This document shows, in pieces, positions 1-8,125 of a stretch of 64,000 bases of DNA; position 1 is the first letter of the stretch; every line of letters starts with the position of its first letter. The notes beneath the pieces are model-generated. The model did no database searches, had not been told where the DNA came from, and saw only the letters and a program-made list of their open reading frames with translations. A program made the position numbers and the translations under genes. The DNA is from B10-G9 sp963712165 (lineage in GTDB: Bacteria > Chloroflexota > Anaerolineae > Anaerolineales > UBA11858). Where the stretch lies: assembly GCA_963712165.1 (NCBI GenBank), contig CAVQGY010000001.1:1-64000 (forward strand). The letters are read 5' to 3'.

Positions 1-2
1 TG

Positions 3-748
3 GGTGCAGTTACTCCTGGTGTGATTTCACTCCACACTTGGAACCTCCGGGGTGGTATTTGCACCTACAGATGCGCCATTGATCGAACCAGATGGCCGTT
101 TGCATGCCTTTTGCCATGCAGTTCCCGGCAAATGGCATTTTAATGGGTGTGATGCTCTCAGCTGCGGGAAGCTACCGTTGGTTTAGAGATACAGTTGCCC
201 CTGGCGAGGACTTTGGTGAGCTGGCAGCCAAGGCAAGCGGGATTGAACCTGGTGCAGAAGATTTGTACTTCCTACCGTACCTGACTGGTGAGCGCACTCC
301 GCACCCTGATCCACTGGCGAAAGGCGCATTTGTGGGGCTTACCGTGCGGCACACGCGCGACCATATGACCCGTGCTGTGCTGGAAGGGGTGGCATTCGGC
401 CTGCGGGATAGTTTTGAGCTGATGAAAGGAGCAGGATTGGACGCAATTGACCAGGTGCGCATTTCAGGAGGCGGCACTAAAAGCCCATTATGGCGGCAGA
501 TCATTGCTGATGTGTTGGGGGTGGAGTTGGTGATGGTGAATACCACCGAAGGCGGAGCCTTTGGAGCCGGACTGCTGGCAGCAACCGGTGCAGGTGCATT
601 TCCAAGTGTAGTGGAAGCTTGCGAGGCAGTCATCACGATCACAGGGAGCACGTCACCAGGCGAGAACCAAGCCAAATATGAGGAAATCTATCCTGCTTAC
701 CGGGATTTGTATCCGGCTTTGAAGACATTTTTCCACAGATCAGGTTGA
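3..748 (+). pseudogene. xylB: xylulokinase, 3' part, with two frameshifts
   Basis: This is the C-terminal half of a FGGY-family xylulokinase, which phosphorylates D-xylulose to xylulose 5-phosphate; the gene starts outside the window. The open frame from base 92 reads MLSAAGSYRWF, then ERTPHPDPLAKGAF and the ISGGGTKSPLWRQI nucleotide-binding part typical of the family. Its upstream match lies in other frames: GAVTPGVISL in the frame of base 3, then TLGTSGVVFAP through HAVPGKWH in the frame of base 1, then LMGVML in the frame of base 2. Two one-base insertions are therefore needed, near bases 33-43 and in the T-run near 139-142. The ATG at 92 is not a real start. Either the gene is decaying or the local sequence has indel errors. 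Confidence 0.8.
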
Positions 749-1073
749 ATTACTGGGATTATGATCGTCTCTGGTGTGGTTGGTCAGTCCCGGTAGGCGA
801 GGGCAGGCCTAATTTTGATGGATAAATCTTTTTGTGACTTACTCAGGTTTGAGGTTTCCAAAAAGTATAGAAGATCCTTCAGCTTAGTACCTGTTTTTAT
901 TTTTTCCCTGAAGGATTCTGTTTGGTCATATTCCCATGGACTGATTGGCTCGATTAACGCTGGTTAATTTTGAAAGCTAGACATTCAACCCTTAGCAACT
1001 TATGGGTGGAGATCCTTTAATACATTGATCTTCCATAAGTAACGATGATAGTCATACTTGTATATAGAAATCC
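749..1073. other. intergenic, nothing recognised
   Basis: No convincing ORF, RNA or strong hairpin is visible between the xylulokinase stop and the first repeat copy. Confidence 0.5.
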
Positions 1074-1494
1074 GAGCCGCCATTCCAGTTGGTAATTGGA
1101 TCTTTTTTGGTGCAGTGCCGGTGCAATTTCGGTGCAACGGGGGTGGAAAGGATGGAAACTATGGACTGGATGGACAAACTTGAGTTGACCCCATCGAGAG
1201 GATGGACAGAAATTACCCCCATAAACGCTGTGTTCAGTCACCCCTTCGGATTCGAAGTCAGACGCTCTATCCATTGAGCTACGGGTGCAGGTGGAAATGA
1301 TTGTATCTTTTCAGAGGGGAAAAGTCAAGAAAACCTTAGTTTGTCATGTTTTTGGGTTGGAGATTAACTGTTTTCCGGTGCAATCCTGGTGCAATAAATA
1401 GGAAAGTTACTTTGAAAGCGGAAAATCTAGTTGTCGTCTGACTGACCGTCAGGAATATTTTCTAACGTCTGAAATCCGATCAGGCTGCTGGAAA
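1074..1494. repeat. mosaic repeat copy R1
   Basis: Begins with GAGCCGCCATTCCAGTTGG, followed by three GGTGCA units exactly 11 bp apart (1109, 1120, 1131). Next comes a purine-rich GGATGGA block, a segment shared with R2 and R3 (about 1150-1242), and the antisense 5' half of a tRNA-Arg (1243-1288). A segment shared only with R2 follows (about 1292-1430), with two more GGTGCAAT units 11 bp apart (1377, 1388). It ends in paired hairpins at 1438-1452 (CTGACTGACCGTCAG) and about 1468-1484. A related single hairpin motif lies at 1516-1534. Confidence 0.8.
1243..1288 (-). pseudogene. tRNA-Arg(UCG)-like 5' half, truncated
   Basis: On the minus strand from 1288 the sequence starts GCACCCGTAGCTCAATGG, followed by GATAGAGCG. 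This gives a 7-nt acceptor 5' strand, TA, a D-stem GCTC/GAGC, then an anticodon arm with loop CTTCGAA (anticodon TCG). One stem position is mismatched (TCTGA against TCCGA). The T-arm and the 3' acceptor strand are missing; the sequence runs into GGGTGACTGAACACAGCG instead. It cannot form a tRNA and is a fragment carried by the repeat. Confidence 0.65.
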
Positions 1495-1909
1495 ACCAAG
1501 AAATGTAAATGGGCTGGCGTCTGACTGGACGTCAAGCTAATCGATATTTGTCTAACTGCCAGGTTGGCTCGAGTCCACAGTCATGGATTGTATTGGATTT
1601 GAATCGAACGGAGAGTGGACATATTAATCGATTAACAGAAAAATAATTGTTCTCAAGTGGTATTTTAGGCCAGGCAGGATTTTAGGGCGAGGGAGTATAT
1701 CAATCACCCTTCGCCCAATCCCGGGGTATAAGACCAGGGGATCGATGTGCATTCTGTCGGTTGAAGGTTTTGTTCCAGCCTGGCTATGATTTCCATTTCT
1801 GTCCTAACAGACCCGGATAAGTGGCGGCGATATGTCGTCTGCATAAACCATTTTTGTTAGTGATCTTTTTTCAGTCTGCTAACAGATCTCAGAAGAATTT
1901 ATGATGCCA
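1495..1909. other. intergenic downstream of katG and R1
   Basis: Holds the isolated hairpin motif at 1516-1534. I see no ORF or clear terminator in the rest. Confidence 0.4.
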
Positions 1910-4120
1910 TCAGGCGAGATCGAAGCGGTCCAGGTTCATAACCTTGTTCCATACTGCTGCAAAGTCTTGCAGGAACTTATCCTCAGAGTCTGCACATCCA
2001 TAGACTTCCGCCAGAGCCCGAAGCTGGGAGTTTGATCCAAAAATGAGATCAACCCGGGTGCCTGTCCACTTGAGTTCTCCCGTAGTTCGGTCATGACCTT
2101 CGAACACGTCTTCGTCGTTAGAAGTCGCCTTCCAGGTTGTATTCATGTCGAGTAGATTGACGAAAAAGTCATTGCTGAGTGCCTCAGGCCGTTCCGTGAA
2201 GACACCATGTTGGGATTGGTCGTAATTGGCATTCAACACTCGCATTCCACCAACAAGAACAGTCACCTCAGGCGCTGTCAGCGTTAGCAGTTGCGCCCGA
2301 TCGACCAGCAGTTCCTCTGCCGATACTGCATATTTGACCTTGGAGTAATTGCGGAAACCGTCTGCAGCCGGTTCAAGCACTGCGAATGATTCCAGGTCGG
2401 TTTGCTCCTGGGAAGCATCCGTGCGTCCGGGAGTGAAAGGTACAGTCAATTCATGGCCGGCTTTGCTGGCGGCCTGTTCGATCCCCGCACATCCAGCCAG
2501 TACAATCACGTCAGCCAGGGAGATCCTTTTATCACCAGACTGGGCGTTGTTGAAATCATTCTGGATGCCTTCAAGGGTTTGCAGCACTTTCTTCAGCCGG
2601 ACTGGCTGATTGACTTCCCAATCCTTCTGTGGAGCAAGGCGCAGACGAGCGCCATTGGCACCGCCGCGTTTGTCAGAGCCGCGGAAGGTAGATGCCGAAG
2701 CCCAGGCAGTCGAAACTAAATCAGGTATCGACAGACCCGAGGCATTGATCTTTACCTTCAAATCTGCAATATCCTTGGCACTGACCAGTTTGTGATCGAC
2801 AGAGGGCAGTGGATCTTGCCAGATCAGCTCCTCGTCCGGAACCTCAGAGCCCAGATAACACGAGCGGGGGCCCATATCCCGGTGAGTCAGCTTAAACCAA
2901 GCCCGGGCAAAGGCATCCGCGAATTCCTCGGGGTTCTGCTGGAAGCGCCGCGCGATCGGTTCGTAGACCGGATCATAGCGCAAGGAGAGATCCGCTGTGG
3001 TCATCATTGGCCGGTGCTTTTTGGAAGGGTCGTGGGCATCAACCACCATGTCCTCTTCCTCCACGTTCTTGGCCAGCCACTGATGGGCGCCAGCCGGGCT
3101 CTTAACCAGCTCCCACTCATATTTGAATAGTACGTTCAAGTAACCCATGTCCCACTGGGTAGGGTTGGGCTTCCAGGCGCCCTCAATTCCGCTACTGATC
3201 GTATCGCCGCCCTTGCCGGTGCCGAAGCTGCTCTTCCAACCGAGACCTTGCTCTTCGATGCTGGCAGCTTCGGGTTCGGGTCCAACAAGGCCCGCATCAC
3301 CTGCGCCATGACTCTTACCAAAGGTATGACCTCCAGCAATTAGGGCAACCGTCTCTTCATCGTTCATGGCCATGCGCGCGAAAGTCTCTCTAACGTCATG
3401 TCCGGAGGCGACCGGGTCAGGGTTGCCATCAGGGCCTTCTGGGTTCACATAAATCAATCCCATCTGCACAGCCGCTAGGGGGTTCTCGAGATCACGGTCG
3501 CCAGAGTAACGGCTTTTTGGCTTGTCGCTTGTTGCCAGCCATTCGTCTTCAGCTCCCCAATATATATCCTCTTCCGGCTCCCAAATGTCTTCCCTCCCGC
3601 CGGCGAACCCGAAGGTCTTGAATCCCATTGACTCCAGGGCGCAGTTGCCAGCCAGGATCATAAGGTCGGCCCAGGAAATTTTTCGGCCATATTTCTGCTT
3701 GATAGGCCACAACAATCTTCGTGCTTTGTCGAGGTTCACGTTGTCTGGCCAGCTGTTGAGGGGTGCAAAGCGCTGGGTGCCGGATCCTCCACCACCGCGG
3801 CCGTCTCCGGTGCGGTAGGTGCCGGCGCTGTGCCAGGCCATTCTGATGAAGAGTCCACCATAATGACCATAATCGGCGGGCCACCAGTCCTGCGAGTCGG
3901 TCATCAGGGCATAGAGGTCTTTTTTCAGTGCTTCCAGGTCTAGCTTCTTGAACTCCTCTGCATAGTTGAACTCGGAGCCCATAGGATTGCTCAGATGCGA
4001 ATTCTGATGGAGGATCTTGAGATTCAACTGGTCTGGCCACCAGTCCCTGTTCGACGTACCACCGACAACAGTGGGCCTACCTAATCTGCCTGTAACCGGG
4101 CATTTGTTTTCTTTACTCAT
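1910..4120 (-). CDS. katG: catalase-peroxidase
   Basis: A bifunctional haem catalase-peroxidase that removes hydrogen peroxide in the cytoplasm; 736 residues, the usual length. The start at 4120 (MSKENKCPVT) is preceded by AAGGAG six bases upstream; a longer frame to 4189 lacks such support. The distal haem site has Arg93, Trp96 and His97 (IRMAWHSAG). Tyr224 and Met250 complete the Met-Tyr-Trp adduct needed for catalase activity, and His265 (AGGHTFGKSH) is the proximal ligand. The C-terminal half is the usual degenerate peroxidase duplicate. It stands alone between two repeat copies. An inverted repeat AACACCT/AGGTGTT at 4185-4213 might be an operator, but I cannot name the regulator. Confidence 0.97.
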   Translation of the reverse strand: MSKENKCPVTGRLGRPTVVGGTSNRDWWPDQLNLKILHQNSHLSNPMGSEFNYAEEFKKLDLEALKKDLYALMTDSQDWWPADYGHYGGLFIRMAWHSAGTYRTGDGRGGGGSGTQRFAPLNSWPDNVNLDKARRLLWPIKQKYGRKISWADLMILAGNCALESMGFKTFGFAGGREDIWEPEEDIYWGAEDEWLATSDKPKSRYSGDRDLENPLAAVQMGLIYVNPEGPDGNPDPVASGHDVRETFARMAMNDEETVALIAGGHTFGKSHGAGDAGLVGPEPEAASIEEQGLGWKSSFGTGKGGDTISSGIEGAWKPNPTQWDMGYLNVLFKYEWELVKSPAGAHQWLAKNVEEEDMVVDAHDPSKKHRPMMTTADLSLRYDPVYEPIARRFQQNPEEFADAFARAWFKLTHRDMGPRSCYLGSEVPDEELIWQDPLPSVDHKLVSAKDIADLKVKINASGLSIPDLVSTAWASASTFRGSDKRGGANGARLRLAPQKDWEVNQPVRLKKVLQTLEGIQNDFNNAQSGDKRISLADVIVLAGCAGIEQAASKAGHELTVPFTPGRTDASQEQTDLESFAVLEPAADGFRNYSKVKYAVSAEELLVDRAQLLTLTAPEVTVLVGGMRVLNANYDQSQHGVFTERPEALSNDFFVNLLDMNTTWKATSNDEDVFEGHDRTTGELKWTGTRVDLIFGSNSQLRALAEVYGCADSEDKFLQDFAAVWNKVMNLDRFDLA

Positions 4121-4426
4121 GTCTGCTCTCCTTACAGGGTGGGGTATACACTGATAACGTTCCTGATCTTGTCCATTCAGGATTAACACCTAAATAAATG
4201 AACTACAGGTGTTTGATAACTGCTCATATTCTAACTTAATAAATATCAGTTTTAGAAGAACACAGAAATATATTTATATAATCGCAGGTATTTATTGAAA
4301 GTTCGGTCCAATTGGATTGGTGACAAAAAAGCAAGGTGTGAAAATAGTCCCGGCCAATCGAATATCAACATAAAACATAGTTAAATAATCTTGTGTTTAT
4401 ACTAATGAAGATTTCCTTAGAATGTC
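4121..4426. other. katG upstream region
   Basis: AT-rich upstream region of katG. The only structure noted is the inverted repeat AACACCT (4185-4191) and AGGTGTT (4207-4213). It may be an operator or chance. Confidence 0.3.
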
Positions 4427-4735
4427 AAGCCGCCAAATCAGTTGAATGAATTGTCGCTACGCAACCGACGGGGATAAAGAGACGGGTTGTTCGCTTCGCT
4501 CACGACGGGATGCTCACTGAGCCTGGCCTGAGCGAAGCGAAGGGCTCGCGACCGGATATTTTGACAGTACAGCCGGTCGTGGTTCCCTCGGAAGCTCGGG
4601 ATAAACTCCGGCCACCCCGGTCGGGCACGTAGTGCCCATTCGGTCACGAGCGCAGCGAGGCAAAACGCTGTCGTCTGACTGACCGTCAGGGTGTTTCAGG
4701 TCATCTGACATCCGATCAGGCCGCTGGAATTGAGA
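4427..4735. repeat. mosaic repeat copy R4
   Basis: Head AAGCCGCCAAATCAGTTG at 4427. A run of short imperfect hairpins built on CGACGGG, GGTCGTGG and CTTCGCTCACGACG follows, then GGATAAACTCCGGCC (shared with R6 and R8). It ends in the paired hairpins CTGACTGACCGTCAG (4675-4689) and CTGACATCCGATCAGG (4705-4720), whose starts are 30 bp apart. The GGTGTTTCAGG within the end block matches the tails of other copies. Confidence 0.7.
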
Positions 4736-4805
4736 AGGTTATTAGTGCTGCCGTCTACCACGAAGCCAGCACTCAGAAATGGATAATTAGGTATTCCGTT
4801 CGGCG

Positions 4806-5093
4806 TTACGCTATTTCAAGGAATACATTAGGGTGTTGTTCTGCAATCCTTAAAAGTGATTTTGCCGGGCCGCTTGGGTCCCGTCTGTCTTGTTCCCAAT
4901 CCTGGACCGTGCGCACACTTACGCCCATCAAGCTGGCAAATGCAGACTGTGATAGATTTAGTCTGGCACGGATCTCTTTTGGATGTGAAGGTTCGCTCAG
5001 CACGCGCGTTACAAGATCAGCTTTTCCATCTTTGAAAGCTTTGATTTCTTTTATTCCATCTAATATTTCTAAACCAATATTCCTGTCAGTCAT
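4806..5093 (-). CDS. higA: HigA-type antitoxin, XRE-family helix-turn-helix
   Basis: A 95-residue DNA-binding antitoxin, expected to neutralise the toxin encoded immediately upstream and to repress their shared promoter. Residues about 45-75 form the helix-turn-helix (LNLSQSAFASLMGVSVRTVQ) followed by WEQDRRDP, the usual end of recognition helix 3 in this family. It overlaps the toxin gene by 8 bp, so the two are probably translationally coupled. The toxin-first order is typical of higBA. The likely operator is the palindrome at 5404-5428. Family is secure; the HigA name rests on gene order and partner. Confidence 0.85.
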   Translation of the reverse strand: MTDRNIGLEILDGIKEIKAFKDGKADLVTRVLSEPSHPKEIRARLNLSQSAFASLMGVSVRTVQDWEQDRRDPSGPAKSLLRIAEQHPNVFLEIA

Positions 5094-5397
5094 TTTTGAT
5101 TTCCTCCGCGATTTTCTTCAATATATGTCCCGGAATGGTGTCTTGTTCGCTTTTTGCGTAAACGGTTAGCATCCAGATCTCTTCATCGCTTACCTTCCAG
5201 TAGTAGATCACCCGAATACCGCCACTTTTACCTCTGCCTCTTGTGGACCAGCGGACCTTTCTAACGCCGCCTGAGCCACGGATCATAGTGCCGCTTTCTG
5301 GATGATTTAGCAAATGTACTTGCAGACCCAAATACTCATCTTCACTCAAATAGTCATAAATCAAGCTCGTGAATAGTGATGTCTCGATGAATTCCAT
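5086..5397 (-). CDS. higB: HigB/RelE-type toxin
   Basis: A 103-residue RelE-superfamily protein, probably a ribosome-dependent mRNA interferase. The basic strand region (GVRKVRWSTRGRGKSGG) followed by IRVIYYW and MLTVYAKSE matches the RelE/HigB fold. The ATG at 5397 is chosen because a longer frame from the TTG at 5433 would read through the promoter and operator. There is no Shine-Dalgarno sequence: the -10 element ends 7 bases before the ATG, so the message is probably leaderless. The gene overlaps the antitoxin gene by 8 bp. Repeats R4 and R2 lie on either side of the pair. Confidence 0.85.
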   Translation of the reverse strand: MEFIETSLFTSLIYDYLSEDEYLGLQVHLLNHPESGTMIRGSGGVRKVRWSTRGRGKSGGIRVIYYWKVSDEEIWMLTVYAKSEQDTIPGHILKKIAEEIKND

Positions 5398-5403
5398 GAA
5401 CAA

Positions 5404-5433
5404 TATTATACGGCATTGCCGTATAATAATCAA
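5404..5433 (-). promoter_or_regulatory. higBA promoter with embedded palindromic operator
   Basis: On the minus strand, -35 TTGATT (5433-5428) and -10 TATAAT (5410-5405) are separated by 17 bp. A perfect palindrome with 12-base arms around one central base covers 5404-5428, so the whole spacer and the -10 lie inside it (core ACGGCA-T-TGCCGT). The ATG at 5397 begins 8 bases past the -10. This is the expected form of autorepression by the antitoxin. Confidence 0.75.
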
Positions 5434-5479
5434 GAGGTTATTTTTGTTGTTTTTGGAGTTTTATACTATTCAGATGTTT

Positions 5480-5500
5480 GGTGCAATTCGGTGCAATTGC
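5480..5500. repeat. paired GGTGCAATT units
   Basis: GGTGCAATTC at 5480 and GGTGCAATTGC at 5490, spaced 10 bp. The same unit pairs elsewhere in the window are 11 bp apart. Here they stand without the rest of the mosaic repeat, about 50 bp upstream of the higBA promoter. Confidence 0.6.
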
Positions 5501-5681
5501 AATGGTTGACTTGGGAAGATCATTATTCAAGTTGAGAATTAATTAATCATTTCCAAACAGAACAGAGTTATTATGTGCAAATTGATGAGGGCGTCTGATT
5601 TTTGTGTTTGCGACATTTTTTAAGGTTTACATATCTTGGTCAGTTACTACTTGGAAAACCAAAAGAAAAATGAAAGAAAAC

Positions 5682-6083
5682 GAGCCGCCAAACCAGTTAT
5701 ACCGTGTGACAAATCTCGGTGCAGCGTTGGTGCAATCAGGGTGGAAAAGATGGAAATTATGGACTCAATGGACATTCCTGAGTTGACTCCATCGAGAGGA
5801 TGGACAGAAACTACCCCCATAAACGCCCTGTTCAGTCACCCCATCGGATTCGAAGTCAAGAGTTTATCCTGAGCGAAGGCGCAGCCGAGACGAAGGACCC
5901 CCATTGAGCTACGGGTGCGTGTGGGGAAGATTGTATCTTTTCAGAGGGCAAAAGTCAAGAAAAGCATAGTTAAGCGTGATTTTGGGTTAGAAATAAACGG
6001 TTTCCTGGTGCAATCTCGGTGCAATAAACAGGAAAATTACTTTGATAATGGAAAATCTGGCTGCCGCCTGACATCCGATCAGG
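5682..6083. repeat. mosaic repeat copy R2
   Basis: Head GAGCCGCCAAACCAGTT at 5682, preceded by AAAGAAAAC as in R3. GGTGCA units follow at 5718 and 5729 (11 bp apart), then the segment shared with R1 and R3. The tRNA-Arg-like antisense segment comes next, interrupted in its D-arm by a CCTGAGCGAAGG-type short repeat (about 5867-5900). The R1-like segment then carries GGTGCAAT units at 6007 and 6018, and the copy ends in the hairpin CCTGACATCCGATCAGG (6067-6083). R1 and R2 share nearly their full length of about 400 bp. Confidence 0.8.
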
Positions 6084-6100
6084 AGAAACCATTGCATTAA

Positions 6101-6118
6101 TTTGCCATTAATGGCAAA
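6101..6118. promoter_or_regulatory. palindrome before abiE genes, candidate operator
   Basis: TTTGCCATTAATGGCAAA is a perfect 18-bp palindrome ending 8 bases before the ATG at 6127. AbiEi proteins of known systems bind inverted repeats in their own promoter, so this is a likely autoregulatory site. A weak -35 (TTGCAT, 6092) and -10 (CAAAAT, 6115) with a 17-bp spacer would place the palindrome in the spacer, as in higBA. Confidence 0.5.
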
Positions 6119-6126
6119 ATAACAGC

Positions 6127-6747
6127 ATGGAATTCGATACAATGCTGGAAATCGTAGGGAATGAGCCGGTCTTCCGGACCGGTCTGCTGCTGGCCGGGGA
6201 TGTGGACCCCGTCCATGTCCGGCGCCAGCTGGGCCGCTGGGTCAAGGCCGGCAAGGTCTACCAGCTGCGGCGGGGTCTGTATGCCCTGGCGCCGCCATTT
6301 CAACAGACCAAACCGCATCCCTTCTTGATTGCCAACCAGCTGGTGCGGCCGTCCTATGTCAGCCTCCAGTCCGCCCTGGCTTTTTATGGCTTGATCCCGG
6401 AATACGTCCCGTTAACCACCAGTATCACTTCCGATCGGCCTCAAGAGCTCTCCACACCATTGGGAAACTATCAATTTCAACGAGTCAGAACAGACCGCTT
6501 TTTTGCTTTTAACCTGGAGGATTTGGGAGAGGGGCAAAGTGCTTATCTGGCTGAGCCGGAAAAAGCGCTGCTCGATCTGGTTTACCTAAGACCCGGTGGC
6601 GAGGACATTTCATACCTGCGGAGTTTACGCCTGCAAAATATGGATGGGATTGATGCAGATAGATTAGGTGAGATTGCTCAACAATTTGTCAGCCCAAAAA
6701 TTGGCAGGGCTGTTGAGAATGTCATCCAAATCATGGGGGAAGATTAG
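6127..6747 (+). CDS. abiEi: AbiEi-family antitoxin/transcriptional repressor
   Basis: A 206-residue antitoxin of the AbiE (type IV) system. The N-terminal winged helix covers about residues 1-60, with VRRQLGRWVKAGKVYQLRRG and LYAL as the wing of the family. The C-terminal antitoxin domain (SYVSLQSALAFYGLIPE, then LAEPEKALLDLVYLRP) is characteristic. No Shine-Dalgarno sequence precedes the ATG. The gene is directly upstream of its nucleotidyltransferase partner, with 4 bases between stop and start. The role is phage defence or plasmid/genome maintenance. The gene follows repeat R2 closely and the pair is closed by another hairpin element at 7576-7620. Confidence 0.88.
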   Translation: MEFDTMLEIVGNEPVFRTGLLLAGDVDPVHVRRQLGRWVKAGKVYQLRRGLYALAPPFQQTKPHPFLIANQLVRPSYVSLQSALAFYGLIPEYVPLTTSITSDRPQELSTPLGNYQFQRVRTDRFFAFNLEDLGEGQSAYLAEPEKALLDLVYLRPGGEDISYLRSLRLQNMDGIDADRLGEIAQQFVSPKIGRAVENVIQIMGED

Positions 6748-6751
6748 AATT

Positions 6752-7555
6752 ATGAAGACATATCTGAAAACCCTAATAGACCAAGCAGATACAAAACCAC
6801 AAGCAGGAAATCTTGCTCGTGAATACCTTCAGGCCCGGATCCTCGAAACGCTCCAAATTTCCGGAGGTATGATCCCTCTGGCATTCCAGGGTGGGACAGC
6901 TTTACGTTTCTTATATGACTTGCCCCGGTTTTCTGAGGATCTCGATTTTGCTCTGGAGCGCCCTGATGATGGATTTGATTTTCAAAAGATCCTTGAAAAA
7001 ATCAAGCGCGGATTCGAGAAGGAGAATTATACAGTTCAACTGAAGGTGAGCACCAAGAAAGTGGTCCATTCCGCATTTGTCCGTTTCCCGGGTTTGTTAT
7101 TTGACCTTGGGTTAACAGGTCATCGTAATCAAGTTTTATCCATCAATTTAGAAGTGGACACCAATCCTCCTGCAGGTGCCGGCCTGGAAACGACTGTGGT
7201 CAGGCGTCATGTCCTGCTGCAACTGCAGCACCATGACCAGTCATCGCTACTGGCGGGAAAGCTGCATGCCATTCTGCAGCGCGATTATTCGAAAGGGCGG
7301 GATATCTATGACCTGTTCTGGTACCTCAGCAACAGGCGTTGGCCAGAGCCCAATCTTGTTCTGTTGAATAATGCGCTGAATCAATCTGGGTGGGAAGGGG
7401 GAGAATTGTCGAAAGATAATTGGAGAAATGTGATCCAGGAGAGAATAAAGGTCATGTCCTGGGATCGTGTTCTGGATGATGTAGCGCCATTTTTGGAGAA
7501 AGAAACTGAGCTGCAGATGTTGACGAGAGACAATCTATTAGCCCTGTTAAAATAA
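6752..7555 (+). CDS. abiEii: AbiEii-family nucleotidyltransferase toxin
   Basis: A 267-residue toxin of the DNA polymerase beta-like nucleotidyltransferase superfamily. Members of the AbiEii/MenA group modify nucleic acid targets such as tRNA. Residues 46-66 hold the active site: QGGTALRFLY, then RFSEDLDF with Asp63 and Asp65 as metal ligands. KLHAILQRDYSKGRDIYDLFWYL is the second conserved region, where Lys and Asp are usually catalytic. The ATG at 6752 lies 11 bases after GGGGGA; a frame from 6668 overlaps abiEi and is not needed. Exact target unknown. Confidence 0.88.
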   Translation: MKTYLKTLIDQADTKPQAGNLAREYLQARILETLQISGGMIPLAFQGGTALRFLYDLPRFSEDLDFALERPDDGFDFQKILEKIKRGFEKENYTVQLKVSTKKVVHSAFVRFPGLLFDLGLTGHRNQVLSINLEVDTNPPAGAGLETTVVRRHVLLQLQHHDQSSLLAGKLHAILQRDYSKGRDIYDLFWYLSNRRWPEPNLVLLNNALNQSGWEGGELSKDNWRNVIQERIKVMSWDRVLDDVAPFLEKETELQMLTRDNLLALLK

Positions 7556-7567
7556 ATTGATAAACAG

Positions 7568-7620
7568 GCTGTCGGCTGACTGACCGTCAAGCTTTTTCTG
7601 AGTGGCGACATCCGATCAGG
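7568..7620. repeat. paired-hairpin repeat element
   Basis: CTGACTGACCGTCAA (7576-7590) and CGACATCCGATCAGG (7606-7620), with the same 30-bp start spacing as in R1 and R4. No mosaic-repeat head accompanies it. It directly follows the AbiE pair. Confidence 0.7.
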
Positions 7621-7687
7621 AGTATTCTGGTAGTCCCTGACAAGGTGAAAGGTGATGATTTCTAGCGGTTAATTTAACTCAGGTGGA

Positions 7688-8125
7688 TCAAGGGAGACGC
7701 TGGCCATCGTATTGTCGAAGAATCTTTGTGAACTTATCATTGATCTCGTCACGCACTCGCCGAAAACCAGCCCTGATCTCCTCTTCAGTTCCGGATATCT
7801 CTGCGGGATCGTCAAAACCATAATGGATCACCCGGCCTCCTCCCAACCAGAGCGGACAGTTTTCAGCGGCGTCGTCGCAGACTGTTACCACCAGATCAAA
7901 TTCAATGCCAACCAGACTGTCGACGTGTTTAGATACTCCCTGATGTTGAATACCGATCTCTTCCAGGACCTCGATAGCTTTTGGGTGGACAAAACCTGCT
8001 GGTGATGTGCCGGCGCTGTGTGCTTTCCAGCTATCTTTGTATCTGGCGTTGACAATAGCTTCTGCCATCTGGGAGCGGCAGGAATTACCCGTGCAAAGGA
8101 AGAGAACGTTATTGATATTTGTCAT
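7688..8125 (-). CDS. arsC: arsenate reductase, low-molecular-weight phosphatase fold
   Basis: A 145-residue cytoplasmic protein of the thioredoxin-coupled ArsC group. The phosphate-binding loop is C11-TGNS-C16-R17, and the relay cysteines are Cys83 and Cys90 (TVCDDAAENCP), the pattern of Staphylococcus-type arsenate reductase. FDDPAEI supplies the general acid Asp. Its start overlaps the phoU stop as ATGA, so it is the last gene of the phosphate operon. Arsenate enters through phosphate transporters, so co-expression with Pst makes sense. A protein tyrosine phosphatase role is less likely because the Cys83/Cys90 pair is intact. Confidence 0.87.
   Translation of the reverse strand: MTNINNVLFLCTGNSCRSQMAEAIVNARYKDSWKAHSAGTSPAGFVHPKAIEVLEEIGIQHQGVSKHVDSLVGIEFDLVVTVCDDAAENCPLWLGGGRVIHYGFDDPAEISGTEEEIRAGFRRVRDEINDKFTKILRQYDGQRLP

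Noticed and set aside
92..748. Complete short gene starting at the ATG at 92
   Set aside because: Xylulokinase sequence continues upstream in two other frames, so the ATG is only a chance codon after a frameshift.
1243..1288. Functional tRNA-Arg gene
   Set aside because: No T-arm or 3' acceptor strand and one mismatch in the anticodon stem.
4185..4213. Peroxide-responsive (PerR/OxyR-type) operator of katG
   Set aside because: The inverted repeat AACACCT/AGGTGTT has a 15-bp spacer and does not match a known box well enough to name.
1438..7620. Integron attC sites around the toxin-antitoxin modules
   Set aside because: No RYYYAAC/GTTRRRY core sites and no integron integrase in the window; the hairpins are much shorter than attC.
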